From assembly GCA_036250225.1 (NCBI GenBank), contig JAPZLL010000005.1:682001-746000 (forward strand): a stretch of DNA of 64,000 nucleotides, given 5' to 3'. Position numbers and translations under genes: made by a program. The notes beneath the pieces were generated by a model that worked only from the letters and a program-made list of their open reading frames with translations, was not told the DNA's origin and made no database searches. This DNA comes from Cercophora sp. LCS_1 (Eukaryota; Ascomycota; Sordariomycetes; Sordariales; Lasiosphaeriaceae). Shown one piece after another: positions 43,646-54,996 of the stretch (position 1 is its first letter; each line of letters begins with the position of its first letter).

Positions 43646-45400
43646 CTATTCCAGAGTTACCGGGCCCATTTGATTCAAACACTCTGGTGTTGCGAGCTCG
43701 CCGTACATGATTTCGTGGATGTAGGCTTCCCCAATGATACGATACGATCTCGTGCTTGGACTAGACTTCCGTAGAATGAATGGAGTTCGGCCTCCTTCAA
43801 GGAGCCAAATCTCATCGCCCACTTCTACCGAGTCATGGCCAAGACCAAGTCGCATGTCCGACGTGAGGAATGCCCTTCGGCATGGCCACAACCTAGCAGT
43901 AACAAGATCGAGGGGACTTGACTCTGGCTGTGGATCAGGATCCTGATGAAGGTCGTTGCTGGATTTCGGGAACCAATCTCCCGTGCTATTGATTGCCTCC
44001 AAAGTGTTGAGAAAGTGGGGGAGTTGTTCATCTAGCAGAGAGTTGATGTGGCCGCTCAACTGCGTTTTCCACCATTCTCGAAACGTCAAGGCGTACTCAC
44101 TCTCCTGCAAACCTGACGGAAATACATTTGCAACCAGCGTGCGCGATACAGCCTCGTGGGGGTCTTTGTAGGGGCCGCTCTGGGCTTTGAGAAGTGGAAT
44201 TTTTGCCAGAAACCATTCAAGACTTGTGCTCTCTGGGGTATCTTTTGACAAAGATGGCCCTCTGTGGTCTGTAAAGTGGCGTGAACGCATTTGATGGAGA
44301 AGATCCATGAAGGTAGTGTAGGTCTGGGCCAATCCTGTAAGGAGTCCGTATCTCTCTCTCAGTGCGGCGCGCATGCCCTCCCCGCGAGAATAATCCAAGG
44401 CGTAGTGGTAGAGCGCACCAACCGTCTCGAAGCTTTGTATAAGGATTGTGAGATCCTCTGGGCGATAGGCGAAGGCAGAGTGAGACGTGATCTCGGGCGT
44501 CAGACTCCTGCTCCAACCCAAATCTGTCATAACAGTGACAAACTTCAACAGGTCTTGCCATAGAATCGTCAAGGGTCCACACATGACCACCGCGTCATGT
44601 AAGTTGCTGAAGGCTTTCAGAACGACCTCTTGTACTGTCCAGCCCCGCGTAAACCACCGCCGTTGCAAAAGAAAGAGGAAGAAATAAGCAAAATCTTGTC
44701 TCCAACGGACACAGATATCCTCACCGAAGGCCTGGACCAAGGTAGGATCAGTACAATCCGGACTTTTGTCAAGAAAATGGTGGTATCCGTGGACAGAGTA
44801 TGCCTCGAGGAATCGAGGCGCAAACTCTTTCATGACCCAGCTCGCCTCGGGCCCGGGGTCTTCCTTTCCCAGCCAAACGAGAGTCATGACACATTGCTGA
44901 TAGATATCGCCCATGATTGACACTTGTTGCGATCGCTCAGCGAGATCAGTTTGGTTGATGCATATTGCGTCAATCCAAATGTGCTTTGGAAGAATGGCTT
45001 GGGTTTTGGTTGTCTGCGAGTCGACCAAACAGAAGGCAGCGGGCCAGTTCTTGGGATCCTGGGTATCACCACCAGCCAAGAACATTTTGTCGTGCAGGGC
45101 GCGGCACAAAAAGTCGACGGCGTTTTCGGTGGCGTTGAGAGTCCCGTCCTCGCACTGAATGGGAACCATCACTGGTAGGTCATTATTGTCTGAGCTAGAG
45201 ATGAGGGCCGACTGCCATGTGTATGATAGAGCGCAGAATGGGGAAGCATCGTCCAGGCCGACGGTTTGAAGAGTCAACGAGAAGCCGTATTTCTAGGTCG
45301 CATCGGGCAGCAGCTGGATCAACCGGATTGCACGGGCGTGCGGCAAGGGCGAGTATTGGTAGGCTGCAGCTTCCGTCGTCTTTGGCGTGGGATTGTTCAT
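43646..45400 (-). pseudogene. HET domain gene inactivated by one in-frame stop (third copy)
   Basis: From the ATG at 45400 the frame reads MNNPTPKTTEAAAYQYSPLP, then IRLIQLLPDAT, then a TAG at 45295-45293. The same frame resumes KYGFSLTLQTVGLDDASPFC, ALSYTW, HIWIDAICINQTDLAERSQQ, CVMTLVWLGKEDP and RRWFTRGWTVQEVVLKAF. The rest is open to the stop at 43646 (585 codons in all). The N-terminal segment before the stop is the normal HET lead-in (YxYxPL...IRLIxLLP), so the stop lies inside a conserved region. A one-base change from CAG would explain it, in a CpA context as in RIP. No GT-AG intron removes the stop without losing conserved sequence. Stop readthrough or a sequencing error are alternatives. 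Confidence 0.75.
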
Positions 45401-45729
45401 GATTGCCGACACTTGGATCGAATAAGATGTTTGGGTGCTTCCAAGATGGGTGCACGAGTTGAGGTTGCACAGGATTTGAAGGGTGCCTGATCAGTGATCA
45501 CGGCAAAAAGGAGGGGTTGCATCATGGCTCGCCAAGAATGCAGTCCTTCCTTCCTTCCGAAATCGAACCAGTGAGGCAGGAGCCGGGGCTTGGGTGACAT
45601 AATCGCTGACCGGATCTCATACCCGAACTTGAAGAAAGAGAATATTCGCAGTATCCAAATCTTGCAATGTTGAAGGGCAAGTGCCGCCCAGACTCCAGCT
45701 GCATGAGCAGCAGCAGCAGCGCTAGCCAT
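45397..45729 (-). CDS. possible small membrane protein or upstream ORF of the HET pseudogene
   Basis: This 110-codon frame (MASAAAAAHAAGVWAALALQ, WILRIFSFFKFGYEIRSAIM) starts at 45729. It ends at a TGA that overlaps the ATG of the HET reading frame (ATGA, 45400-45397). It has a hydrophobic segment but no family. It could be a real small gene, a reinitiation-type uORF or chance. Confidence 0.25.
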   Translation of the reverse strand: MASAAAAAHAAGVWAALALQHCKIWILRIFSFFKFGYEIRSAIMSPKPRLLPHWFDFGRKEGLHSWRAMMQPLLFAVITDQAPFKSCATSTRAPILEAPKHLIRSKCRQS

Positions 45730-45859
45730 GTTGACAATACACCATGACAATGAGGGGTTAGTCTCAAAAGCGTTCAATGTTGCGATGTTACCTCAATTTC
45801 TGCCAATTTCGACCTCTTCTCACTCACTCACATGAATCTCATTGTGCACAGCTTTCATC

Positions 45860-47538
45860 ATGCCGACCCTCCCCGTGACCCTCGCCATCCTCGCCGTCCT
45901 CTTCTTCACTGTTCACACCCTCAAATCATGGCTCCGTCTCCGCCACATCCCCGGCCCTCCTCTCGCGGGTATCTCTCCACTGTGGATGCTCCGAAAGCTC
46001 TCAACAGGCCACTTCCACGACCATCTCCGACACGCCTCAACTCAGCACGGTCCGCTCATCCGCATCGGTCCCAACGACCTAGTTTGCACCTCCCCGTCCG
46101 AAATCCGGCGTATCAATTCTGTCCGCTCCCCCTACACCAAAGGCCCCTTTTACGAAACAGGCCGCATAATCCCCGGCCACGACAACATTGTCTCAACCCG
46201 CTCCGAGCCGGCCCATAAAGCCCTCCGCGCAGCTCTCAGCCCTGCTTACGCCGCTCGAGAAACTGGTGGTTTAGCAAGCATAGAAACCTCGACAGATGCA
46301 CAACTCGCCAATCTGATCCGACTCATAGACTCCAAGTACCTCTCCACGGCTGGCAGTCTCCACCCTTTCGACTGGTCGACCCGCTCTCATTTCTTCGCAT
46401 TGGACGTGATAAGTTCCCTAACCTTTAGCAAACCCTTTGGTTTCCTCACTGAAGACCGGGACTTGTACGATTACATCGAGATCAATGATGGCGCGGTCCC
46501 AATCATGAACATGCTAGGCGGCATGCCATGGATGACCAGTATTATCCACCGCTGGCCATTACGCTTGGTCCTGCCCAGCACAGGCGATAAAGTCGGCTTT
46601 GGAAGACTCATGGGGTAAGTTCATCTCACTGACTCCCACATGCCGTTGCCAATAACCCTCTCCGAACATCGCCCACCCTCACCATACCCAATGACCCCAT
46701 ACCCGAATCACTTAGATCTAACATTCTTAGCCTGGCTGAATCCCGCCTCTCCGAACGCCTCACCCCCTCAACCCCGCCGCGACACGACATGCTCCACTCC
46801 TTCTTAACCACTGGTCTTTCCCACTCTCAGCTCCTCCAGCACATCTTTGTCCAAATCATCGCCGGTTCCATCACCACAGCCACCGCCCTCCGGCACACCC
46901 TCCTCGCGATACTCACAACGCCCAAAACCTACGCCGCCCTCCAATCCGAAATCGACACGGCTATGTCCACTGGCACTATATCATCCCCATACATAACCGA
47001 CACCGAAGCTTCCCAACTGCCCTACCTACAAGCCGTCATCCGTGAAGGAATCCGCATGTGGCCGCCCACAACGGGGATCGGGTCTAAACAAGTCCCTCCG
47101 GGTGGTGATGTAGTGTGTGGTTTGCATGTGCCGGGAGGAACGCAGGTGGGGTATAATTTCTCCGCGATGATGCGGTTGAAGAGTGTGTTTGGGGAGGATG
47201 CAGAGGTTTTCAGACCGGAGAGGTGGTTGGAGGGTGGGGCAGAGAAGAAAAAGGAGATGGATGAGGTTGTGGAGTTGGCGTTTGGGAGTGGTAAGTTTTC
47301 GTGTCTTGGGAGGAGGATTGCGATGATGGAGTTGAACAAGGTGTTTTTTGAGGTTGGTTATGCTCTTCCATCTGAAATGATGGGATGTCAGCGCTGACGC
47401 GTGTAGCTTCTTCGGCGGTATGATATGGCGCTGGTTGATCCACACCGTCCGATCAAAGTGTCGGGCGGGAATTTCTGGATAGGAACGGACATGTGGCTAA
47501 GGGTATCTCGCAGGGAGTTGAAGGCAGAGCAATTATAG
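45860..47538 (+). CDS. cytochrome P450, pisatin-demethylase-like
   Basis: Exons 45860-46614, 46731-47352 and 47407-47538 give 502 residues. Introns are 116 nt (GTAAGT...CTTAG) and 54 nt (GTTGGT...GTGTAG with a CTGAC branch), and both keep frame. An N-terminal membrane anchor (LPVTLAILAVLFFTVHTL) precedes the HIPGPP hinge. The I-helix oxygen-binding motif is AGSITTA (296-302), ExxR is EGIR (357-360), PERF is FRPERW (412-417) and the haem loop is FGSGKFSCLG (436-445) with Cys443. The end (LLRRYDMALVDPHRP, NFWIGTDMWLRV) resembles the CYP57/pisatin demethylase group and related fungal hydroxylases. It is an ER-bound monooxygenase needing a P450 reductase; the substrate is unknown. It is divergent from the frame at 45729, with about 130 bp between. 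Confidence 0.92.
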
Positions 47539-47692
47539 TGCAAGGTGTGTCTAAAGTGGTCTGATATTAAATGGAGATGTTAAAGCAGTCGCTAGTGAGT
47601 AGGTAGACATGACAATGAAAGGGTTATCCCTTATGCTCTTCGAGCCGTGTTGTAGTAGGCAGTCTGACTTGACCACGACTGGGGGTATCTAA

Positions 47693-48656
47693 TTATGGCT
47701 TCGCCGGCGTGGGTGATGGCGATGCTGCTAGCTTCTCCGGGATGAGATTGTCGTCCAACTCCACCCTTTCGTGGCCCGCGCCCAGTTCGGTACGCCGGTG
47801 AGCGGCCACTTCCTGTGCATCAGGCTTGGCAATCGACGATGGTATCGACACCGGGCTGGACGCTTCGGTGTACGCGCGCTGAACCGGTACTGGCATGGGC
47901 GGGTACTCGTGATGGGGTTGAGGTGTCTTTCGGCCGAAGAGGCCGCAGAACCCGCCACTCGTGTCATGTGGCGAGTAGGCCGGAGGCTGTTGGCTCTGAC
48001 GCGTGCGTCGCCAGTACCAGAAGAGCGCCGCGGCGGCAAGGAGGACAAGACCGCCCACGACTCCGACGACAATGGCGACAAGGGCTCCTGATGACAAGCC
48101 ACCTCCTCCGGATGATGATGATTTGGTGTCCTCGACAGGTGTAGGGAGCACAGCTGGTGAATGTCAATTACACGAGTCAGCAGGCTCGAGAGGGACTAAG
48201 CTTACCCGGCGCAGGATCGTGGTTGCATGCGTACACCTGGTGGCAGGTCGTACCGTCGTACGTATACAAATTCTTTTGGTACTTTTGCCAGCAGCTGAAG
48301 CCACCGTAGCCATTGTGGCCGGTGCCGGCATACTCGCCATCGGCCACCTTGGGGCCAAGCGTCGAGGTAAAGGTCACGCCGGTATCGGTAAAGAGGGCCG
48401 ACGTGTTGGTGTTGACCCAGAGCGCCGCCTGCCCCGGGCTCGTGACGACGACGGCGACATCTTGGGGTGATGGGCCCGGGCTGCCCCGGAAGTAGGCGAT
48501 CTGCGATGACACCACGCCGGCAGCGTCTCTGCAATCTGCCAGGACAACGTGCTCGCCGTCAATACGGGGCCGCAGAACTCCAGCCGACGCCGGGACAGAC
48601 AGGCCGAGGAACGCGAGCGCGACAAGGCCAAAGGCCCGACGAGAAGTGTCAAACAT
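47693..48656 (-). CDS. single-pass type I membrane protein, possible cell-surface sensor
   Basis: Exons 48656-48206 and 48153-47693 with a 52-nt intron (GTAAGC donor, CACCAG acceptor) give 303 residues. A signal peptide (about 1-25, FGLVALAFLGLSVPASA) leads an extracellular domain of about 130 residues with several Cys (ADCRD, FSCWQKYQ, TTCHQVYAC). A Ser/Gly linker leads to one transmembrane helix (LVAIVVGVVGGLVLLAAAAL) with an arginine stop-transfer (WYWRRTRQ). The cytosolic tail is Pro/Ser-rich. This layout is shared by many fungal plasma-membrane proteins of unknown function, including stress-sensor-like ones. There is no WSC cysteine pattern, so no family is assigned. Confidence 0.82.
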
Positions 48657-50004
48657 GGCGGTAGGGTTCCACCGGGGAACTAAAGGACCGTTGGCGGCAG
48701 GATGCCGGGTTGCGGTGCGGGTCTAACGGCGACTGGCGCTTGGGATCCTGTTTGTTGGTCAGTCCGAGAACCCCGAGGGCGGAATTCCGAGTTTGTGGGT
48801 CGTCCTACCGACGACAGATCCTGGGGGAACGACTTCCGTGTCCCGGTTCGGGAAGGATTCACCGTTCAACTGCCGAAGTCAAGGGTTGATTGAAGGTTTG
48901 CGGAGAAAGGCCGACGGGAATTAGCTTGACGGGGAAGAGAATTGGGATCGGGCCTTCAAGGGGAGAGCGGGAATAAATGCAACGAGCGATACGCGATGAG
49001 AATTTCGAGCCAAGGGGGAATGAGAGGGACCGAATTGCGGCTGGGCTTTTCGACGGCCTCTCAAGCTCATTCAGTGATGATACCTCGTTCGTCTGCAGGC
49101 AACGCCAATGAGGCCTCGGAGCCGTGAGACTTGCAGAATCGCGACACCAGGGAAAGAGAGGCGAGCGCCGACCAGATGCTCAATTCTCGACCGCTAGCCC
49201 ACCAAAGCCCCAACGAACGCCAGTTGTGCGACGCTACCCTCCCTCTCAATCCGCCCGTGACATTGGCTCGTCGCCCTGCTGCAGCGGAGACCTCCCCGCT
49301 TGGCCCCAGCTGCAAGACATGGGCGTTGCCGAACGGCCAATTCGACCAATGGCCATGGCTGCATGAAACCCACCCTCCAAAACGGCAGCATGTTGCTGAC
49401 ATTGCTTACAGCAGGTCTCATTTCGCCAATCGACGGTGCGGCGAAGGGGCCCCCGGGCGGGGTACGTGGTATTTTCGTGTTGTGAGCTCCCTCTCGAGTC
49501 GACTCTTGCGTCTCGCGAAGGACAACTGAGGCCGCAAAAGTGCGCTAGAGGCCGCTGCTTCCAGCAAAGTGCCATGATGTGCCGTTTGGCAGCCAATCGC
49601 TTTTATGCATGCTGTTAAGCTTGTTCCAACCCATCCCGGCTCACCCCTACCTGGGGGCCGACCTGGGGGCCGACCTGGGGGCCGACCTGGGTCAAGTGTG
49701 ATGATCCATCTGCCGCCTCCAGACAATCATGCCTCAGCCCACGCCAAGCGCCTCTTGGAGGCCTTGGGTTGCAAGTGGTGAGACGGGGTGAATTGAATTG
49801 GCCTTGTGGGACAGAGAATGGTTATTGGGTCAATTTACCCAAGAACGCAAATATTGTGGAGGGAGTCGGGAAATGTGCAGATTTGGGGCGGGCCAGTGGT
49901 TGCCCCTCATCACGATGGGCTGCTGTCGCGATGCGTTTGCGTCGGTGCAAAACCTGAACTTTTTGGTCCAGAGCGCAGGAGATTGAGCTCTAAAGCGGTG
50001 AAAA
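48657..50004. other. 1.35 kb divergent intergenic region
   Basis: It separates the type I membrane protein gene and the Egh16-like gene. It contains the 12-bp tandem repeat at 49649-49691 and no recognisable gene. Confidence 0.5.
49649..49691. repeat. 12-bp tandem repeat, 3.6 copies
   Basis: The unit ACCTGGGGGCCG is repeated three times without error, followed by a partial ACCTGGG. It lies about 310 bp upstream of the Egh16-like gene. Confidence 0.9.
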
Positions 50005-50854
50005 ATGATCTTTTCTGCATTGACGTTGCTGACTGTATTCGCCGGGGTCGTTCGAGGGGCTGCCGTGGAGGCGTCCAAGCAGGAGGCTCTGAGAAAAAGG
50101 GGCGATGCCCTTGGCGAACAACGAGACCCGGCCGCAACGTGCCTCACGCCTGGGACACTGCAAAACGCGAGCATCTTCACAGGCCAGGAGAATGGGACAT
50201 CGGGCATTGGGTCCGGCCAGGTCGCGTCTCAAACGCAAGTGGTGTCCGGATCTGAGAGCAATGTCTAGTGCTGACCTGGATGACAGCAACGCTGCAAACT
50301 TCATCAACTTTTGCGCCGGCCGCACACTCACCAATGGAAAGCAACTGGCATCAGGAAGCTGCAACGGCATCCCAATGGGAAGAATCCCGGCGGCCAAGAA
50401 CATGATCAGCGCCATCATCACTAAGCCGCAGCCAGGCGACAGACTGGTAGCCAACACGACGTTCGAAATCGTTGTCCAAACTCGGAACCTGCATGCGGGC
50501 TTCCAGACCAACCCCGCGGCGGCCTACTACACGGCACCGCAGGATCTGGACGACAACGGATTGGTACTGGGCCACTGCCACGTGGTGGTGGAACGTCTCG
50601 AAAGCCTGCGAACTACCGTCGCGCCGGATCCGACCCAGTTTGTCTTTTTCAAGGGCATCAATGATAAGGACGATGGAGGTGTCCTTCGAGCCCAGGTGAC
50701 GGCTGGACTGCCCAGCGGCTGGTATCGCATCTGCACGATGATCGCAGCAAGCAACCACCAGCCTGTGGTGATGCCGATGGCGCAACGCGGGACCCAGAAT
50801 GATTGCACAAAGTTTGCCGTTGTCGACTCGCCTGTGGATGGCGGCTCAGGGTGA
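50005..50854 (+). CDS. Egh16/GAS1-like secreted protein (DUF3129 family)
   Basis: The signal peptide MIFSALTLLTVFAGVVRGAA is followed by NASIFTGQENG (about 55-65). A frame change leads to ANFINFCAGRTLTNGKQL, SGSCNGIPMGRIPAAKNM, LVLGHCHVVVERLE, FVFFKGINDKDDGG, GLPSGWYRICTMIAASNHQP and AQRGTQNDCTKF. These are the ordered hallmarks of fungal Egh16/GAS1-type proteins, known from infection structures of plant pathogens. The frames join if a 43-nt intron (50244-50286, GTCCGG donor, CTGAC branch, ACAG acceptor) is removed, giving about 268 residues. The donor is weak, so the exact junction is uncertain; an indel is the alternative. The protein is extracellular and its biochemical activity is unknown. 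Confidence 0.8.
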
Positions 50855-51548
50855 GAGGGAGACGGGACAACGTTGGGAATTGAGGCTCGAAGGGTACCTG
50901 TAAAACTTTGTGTCAAGCGAATTCCGAACCCCATCCCATTCGATCAGAGCGGTATCGCTTCGCTCCTCGTGCCTTCCTCTTCTAGAAACTCGTGCTCTCT
51001 GACCTTGGACATGCACCTTCCGTCTCGCACCCTCTTCTCATCCCTGCTTACTCATGCCACGCAATGCCAATTGGCAGCGGGCTCTTCCCGCTGTCACCTA
51101 AACCCTTGGCTCTCGATTTTGTCCATCCTTGCTGCCGCTTTGCTCCGCATCCGCAGCTTATCTGGACCTGTGCAACCACTCAAAGCGCTGACATATTATC
51201 ATTGTCTGCTCACGCTTGCTTTGCTAAGACTGTGGTGAGAAACTCGCCATCCATCGCAGGCATTCGCTGTTTCTTGCTGACCTCGAGGCTTGGTGTTTAG
51301 TCGCGTCGAGTGGTCTCATTGCGGGATCCGATATGCCCGCCATGACAATTCCCCTGTCGGAGGTTTCAAAGGATTGCAAAGGTGAACGGCAAGATCGACG
51401 AAAGCGGAGCGCACTGCAACGGTATCATGGATAAATAACGGCAGGTGCTCCCGCTCTGCAGATCGAAGATTGAGGGACGTTCAAGTGGAAGTCGTCGCAG
51501 CGTCGCCACCTACCGGTATTGGAGCAAATCCAGCAACGCACAAACACA
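50855..51548. other. intergenic region
   Basis: About 0.7 kb between two genes in the same direction; no feature recognised. Confidence 0.5.
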
Positions 51549-53372
51549 ATGACGGCATCTGTGTACGACTTTATCGTCGTCGGAAGTGAGTAATAACAGC
51601 AGTCAGCAGGCAACCGTACATTTACTAAACTCTGTGATTCGAAGGCGGCCCGGCAGGAAGTGCTTTGACTTATGGACTTGCACAGTCGCCCAAAAAGCCA
51701 TCGGTGCTTCTTCTAGAAGCTGGCGGTCCAAATGACGACAAGAACCTCCGTGTTGACGGACAGAGGTGGCTCACGTTTACCAACCCGGGCCTCAACTGGG
51801 GATACAAGACAGTCCCCCAAGAGCACGCCGCAAGCCGTGAGATCGACTACTCGCGTGGAAAGGGCTTGGGCGGCTCGAGTGCTATCAACTTTGGTGTTTT
51901 CACTATTGGCGCCAGAGACGATTACGACGAATGGGCCCGCATTGTTGAGGACGACGCCTTCTCGTGGGATAAGATCCAGGACCGTCTCAAGAGCCTCGAG
52001 ACCTTCCACACCGACACGCCACCTGGTCTCGACACGTCCGCATATGTTGCTCCTCAGACATGCAACCACGGAACATCGGGCCCGCTTCATGTTGGATTCG
52101 CCGCTGAGTGGGAGAAGGACCTTCTTCCGCTCATCGACGCGTTCGAGCAGGCTGGATACCCCTTGAACCCTGACCACAACTCTGGAAACCCACTCGGCAT
52201 GTCAATTCTGATCAGCTCGGCTCACAAGGGGCTCCGTTCGACTTCTGCTGATCTGCTTTCGAAATTGTCGGATAATGTCACGATCAAGACCGGTTCGCCC
52301 GTCCAACGTATTATCCTAGATGGGAAGAGGGCTGTCGGTGTCGAGGTTAATGGCGCCCGGTATCTGGCTTCCAAGGAAGTAATCCTTTCAGCGGGCTCGC
52401 TTGACAACCCCCGTATCCTGATGCACTCCGGCATTGGACCGTCAAACCAGCTCGAGAAATACGGGATTCCTACTGCTGTTCCAGCGCCGGGTGTTGGACA
52501 AGGTCTTCGCGACCATGCCTTTACGCCATTGGTCTACAAGCGAAACCCCGAGACTTCAGCTGGTCGGGCTACTTTCTACGGCGAATCAAACAAAGCAATC
52601 CAGGATGCTGCGCTAGAGCAGTGGAAGCTGGATGGAACTGGGCCTTGGGGCAAGTGGGCGTGCCAGACGGGCATCGGCTTCTTCAAGTTGGGCGACGACT
52701 ACACCAACTCGCCCGAGTTCCTTGCCCTTCCCGAGTCGGAGCAGAGATATCTCAAGTCGAAGACAGTCCCACACTATGAAGTCTTTACGCACTTCCCAAT
52801 GCACTGGTTCTTGCCCGACTTTCCTGAAGAGAATCTCAACTACGCCACGCTGCTGGTCTTTCTTTACAACGCTCAAGCCCGAGGAACGGTCGAACTCCAG
52901 TCGTCGGACCCCAATGTGCCACTCCGCTTCGATCCAAAGTTTCTCGGCACCGAGTTTGACCGAAAGACGGCGATTGCAGCTTTGCGAGATGCGCTGAAGT
53001 TTACCTCGTCCCCGGGCTTTGCCAAGGACACTGTTGGCGTCATTGCTGCTCCCAAAGAGGATGCCACTGACGAGGAGCTTCTCGAGTTTTGGCGCCAGAC
53101 CATCTCGTCGAGCTGGCACATGACTGGTACCGTGAAGATGGGCAAGCCCGGCGACGAAGACGCGGTTGTTGACAAAGACTTTCGATTCATTGGTATCGAG
53201 GGTCTCCGGGTTGCAGATATGAGCGTGGTTCCAGTGCTGGCTAGTGCACACACGCAAGCTGTAGCATGTAAGTTGAGGCCATTTTGTCTAGACGCTTGTT
53301 ACTGATAAATATGCAGACGTGACCGGAGCAACCGCCGCAGAAAAGTTGGTCAAGGAGTACAACCTTGCTTAA
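51549..53372 (+). CDS. GMC-family FAD oxidoreductase (second copy, probably intracellular)
   Basis: Three exons (51549-51585, 51645-53267, 53317-53372) give 571 residues. The 37-nt first exon carries only MTASVYDFIVVG, and the FAD-binding GSGPAGS spans the first intron (59 nt, GTGAGT...CGAAG). Other blocks are LLLEAGGPND, YSRGKGLGGSSAINFGVF, EVILSAGSLDNPRILMHSGI, GVGQGLRDHAFTP and the active-site SSSWHMTGTVKMG. The C-terminal block is GLRVADMSVVPVLASAHTQA. The third exon supplies VTGATAAEKLVKEYNLA. There is no signal peptide, unlike the copy at 40948. It belongs to the glucose-methanol-choline oxidoreductases; the substrate is unknown. It is convergent with the SET gene, with only 64 bp between stop codons. 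Confidence 0.92.
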
Positions 53373-53436
53373 AGCCACATGGGAATATGATTCAATGCTC
53401 TTCCACAAGAAGCCAGCGCCTTTCTACATACCAAAT

Positions 53437-54996
53437 TCAGTCCTCATCTTCAGCCAACTCTTCTTCCAGCTCCTCAACCTCCTGCCACAGCTTCTTGATG
53501 CCCTCAATATTTGAATGCTCCTCACCTTCATATAGCGTCCACTTGGTATCGGCCAGCTTGATGTGTTTCCTTGCCAACTTGACCTCGTTGACGGACATGT
53601 AAGCCCTCGCGAACATCTGGTGGTACTCGACCAGCTGTGGATCTAGCTCCTCTTTTTCAATCAGGGCCAGGGCCTCGCGCACAATCATATCGATTCTTTC
53701 TTTCGCAAGTGTCGACTCCTTGACAGCCATGGACAAGGTCGAGTGAATTTCGAAGAGACGCTCCCTCCTCGCATCCGATGCCTGGATGGTATTCTGCGAC
53801 GCCGTGCACATCTCGCAGGAGCACTGGAAACCCCACGGCTTGAGCATCTGTTGCCGTTCCATCATGGTGTATCCCAATGGTGCATCTATCCAGTTAGTAT
53901 TCATGTTTTTTTGTCTCTGCTCCATCAACTTACAGCTGTGCACAATCTCATCGCCGGGTCTGATTTCCCGTAATGCAACGACCTGCATGGTCATATCCCT
54001 GTTTGAAAACCGCCAAAAGACACTATCGTCGTTGATTAGCCATCTCCCTCATCCCCCTTTCTCGGACCCCTTTCATCAATCATTCCACTTCTCCTCCTCC
54101 CTTTATCTCTCTTTTTTTCTTCTCCATTTTTTCTCCCCCCATTCCTCTTCGTCAATCCTCTCTTCGTTTTGCCAACTTCCTTTTTACCTAACGAAAGAGG
54201 AGAGAAAAAGGGAAAAAAAGAAAAGAAAAACTCACTTTGGTCTACACCCATGATTAACCCGACTCCCCTCGACAAAAAGAGCCATATGATTCACTCCCTC
54301 AATCTCAATCCCAAACGCATTCGTCCTGATTGCGTCTCGGATCGGCTCCCCGCCCGTGCTCTTGGCCAAAGCCAGCACATCCCGTCTCGTACTCTCGGGC
54401 AATCTGGCCACGGCTTCGCGTAGCATGTCGCCCTGCGCCTTTTGACTGAACCTCTCCCCGTTCAGGAAATCCAACCGGACTAACAGCGTCGGATACCCAA
54501 CCATGACAATCTCGTGTTTTTGGTACGCCCGCTTGGCGATGACGCCCTTCCCGCGACCGGGGAGGGAGCGGACGACGTAGCCATCGTCTTTTTTGTTCTG
54601 GATGGACGGGTGGGCTTGGGGTGAGGAAGGGTGGGATTGGAACTTGAGAGGGACGGCTGTGTCGTCTAGATACGAGGCCACGGATGCTGCGAGCTCGGGC
54701 GTCGTGATGAGGCTCACGCCTTGGTTGTTGCGGAAGGTGGAGTAGGTGAAGACGCAGTCGTCGGGGACGTCGCCGCCTACGGCTGTGTTGGTTGGGGGTG
54801 GGCAGTGCGGGGGGTGCGACCAGGGGTTTGGGGACGAGGTGGTGGGGGGTGGGCAGACGCCTGAGGAGAGGGATGTTAGCGGGTAGGGACTGCCGTGGCG
54901 GGTCCAGGTGCAGGTTTTGGGGGAGGTGGTGTGCGAGGTGGTTAGTGGGGTTGTCATGAGGAGGAGGGTGAGCAGGAGGGAGGGTGAAGGTGCCAT
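53437..54996 (-). CDS. SET domain protein with N-terminal signal peptide
   Basis: Exons 54996-54236, 54022-53934 and 53885-53437 give about 432 residues. Intron 1 is 213 nt and pyrimidine-rich. Intron 2 is 48 nt and stays open, but it has GTAAGT, a perfect TACTAAC branch and TAG. Removing it gives DEIVHS-Y-APLGYTM, restoring the catalytic-type Tyr (about 284). The SET core runs from VVRSLPGRGKGVIAKRAYQK through NAFGIEIEG and VNHGCRPNV (248-255) to that Tyr. The post-SET-like Cys segment is FQCSCEMC. SET domains usually methylate protein lysines; this group is unusual in having a hydrophobic leader (MAPSPSLLLTLLLMTTPL). Secretion would be odd for a methyltransferase, so its location is open. 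A coiled acidic tail ends LAEDED. Confidence 0.85.

Noticed and set aside
40948..53372. Secondary-metabolite cluster (two GMC oxidoreductases, P450, copper amine oxidase nearby, Dabb)
   Set aside because: There is no polyketide synthase, NRPS, terpene cyclase or pathway regulator, and the genes are interspersed with unrelated HET, SET and mannanase genes.
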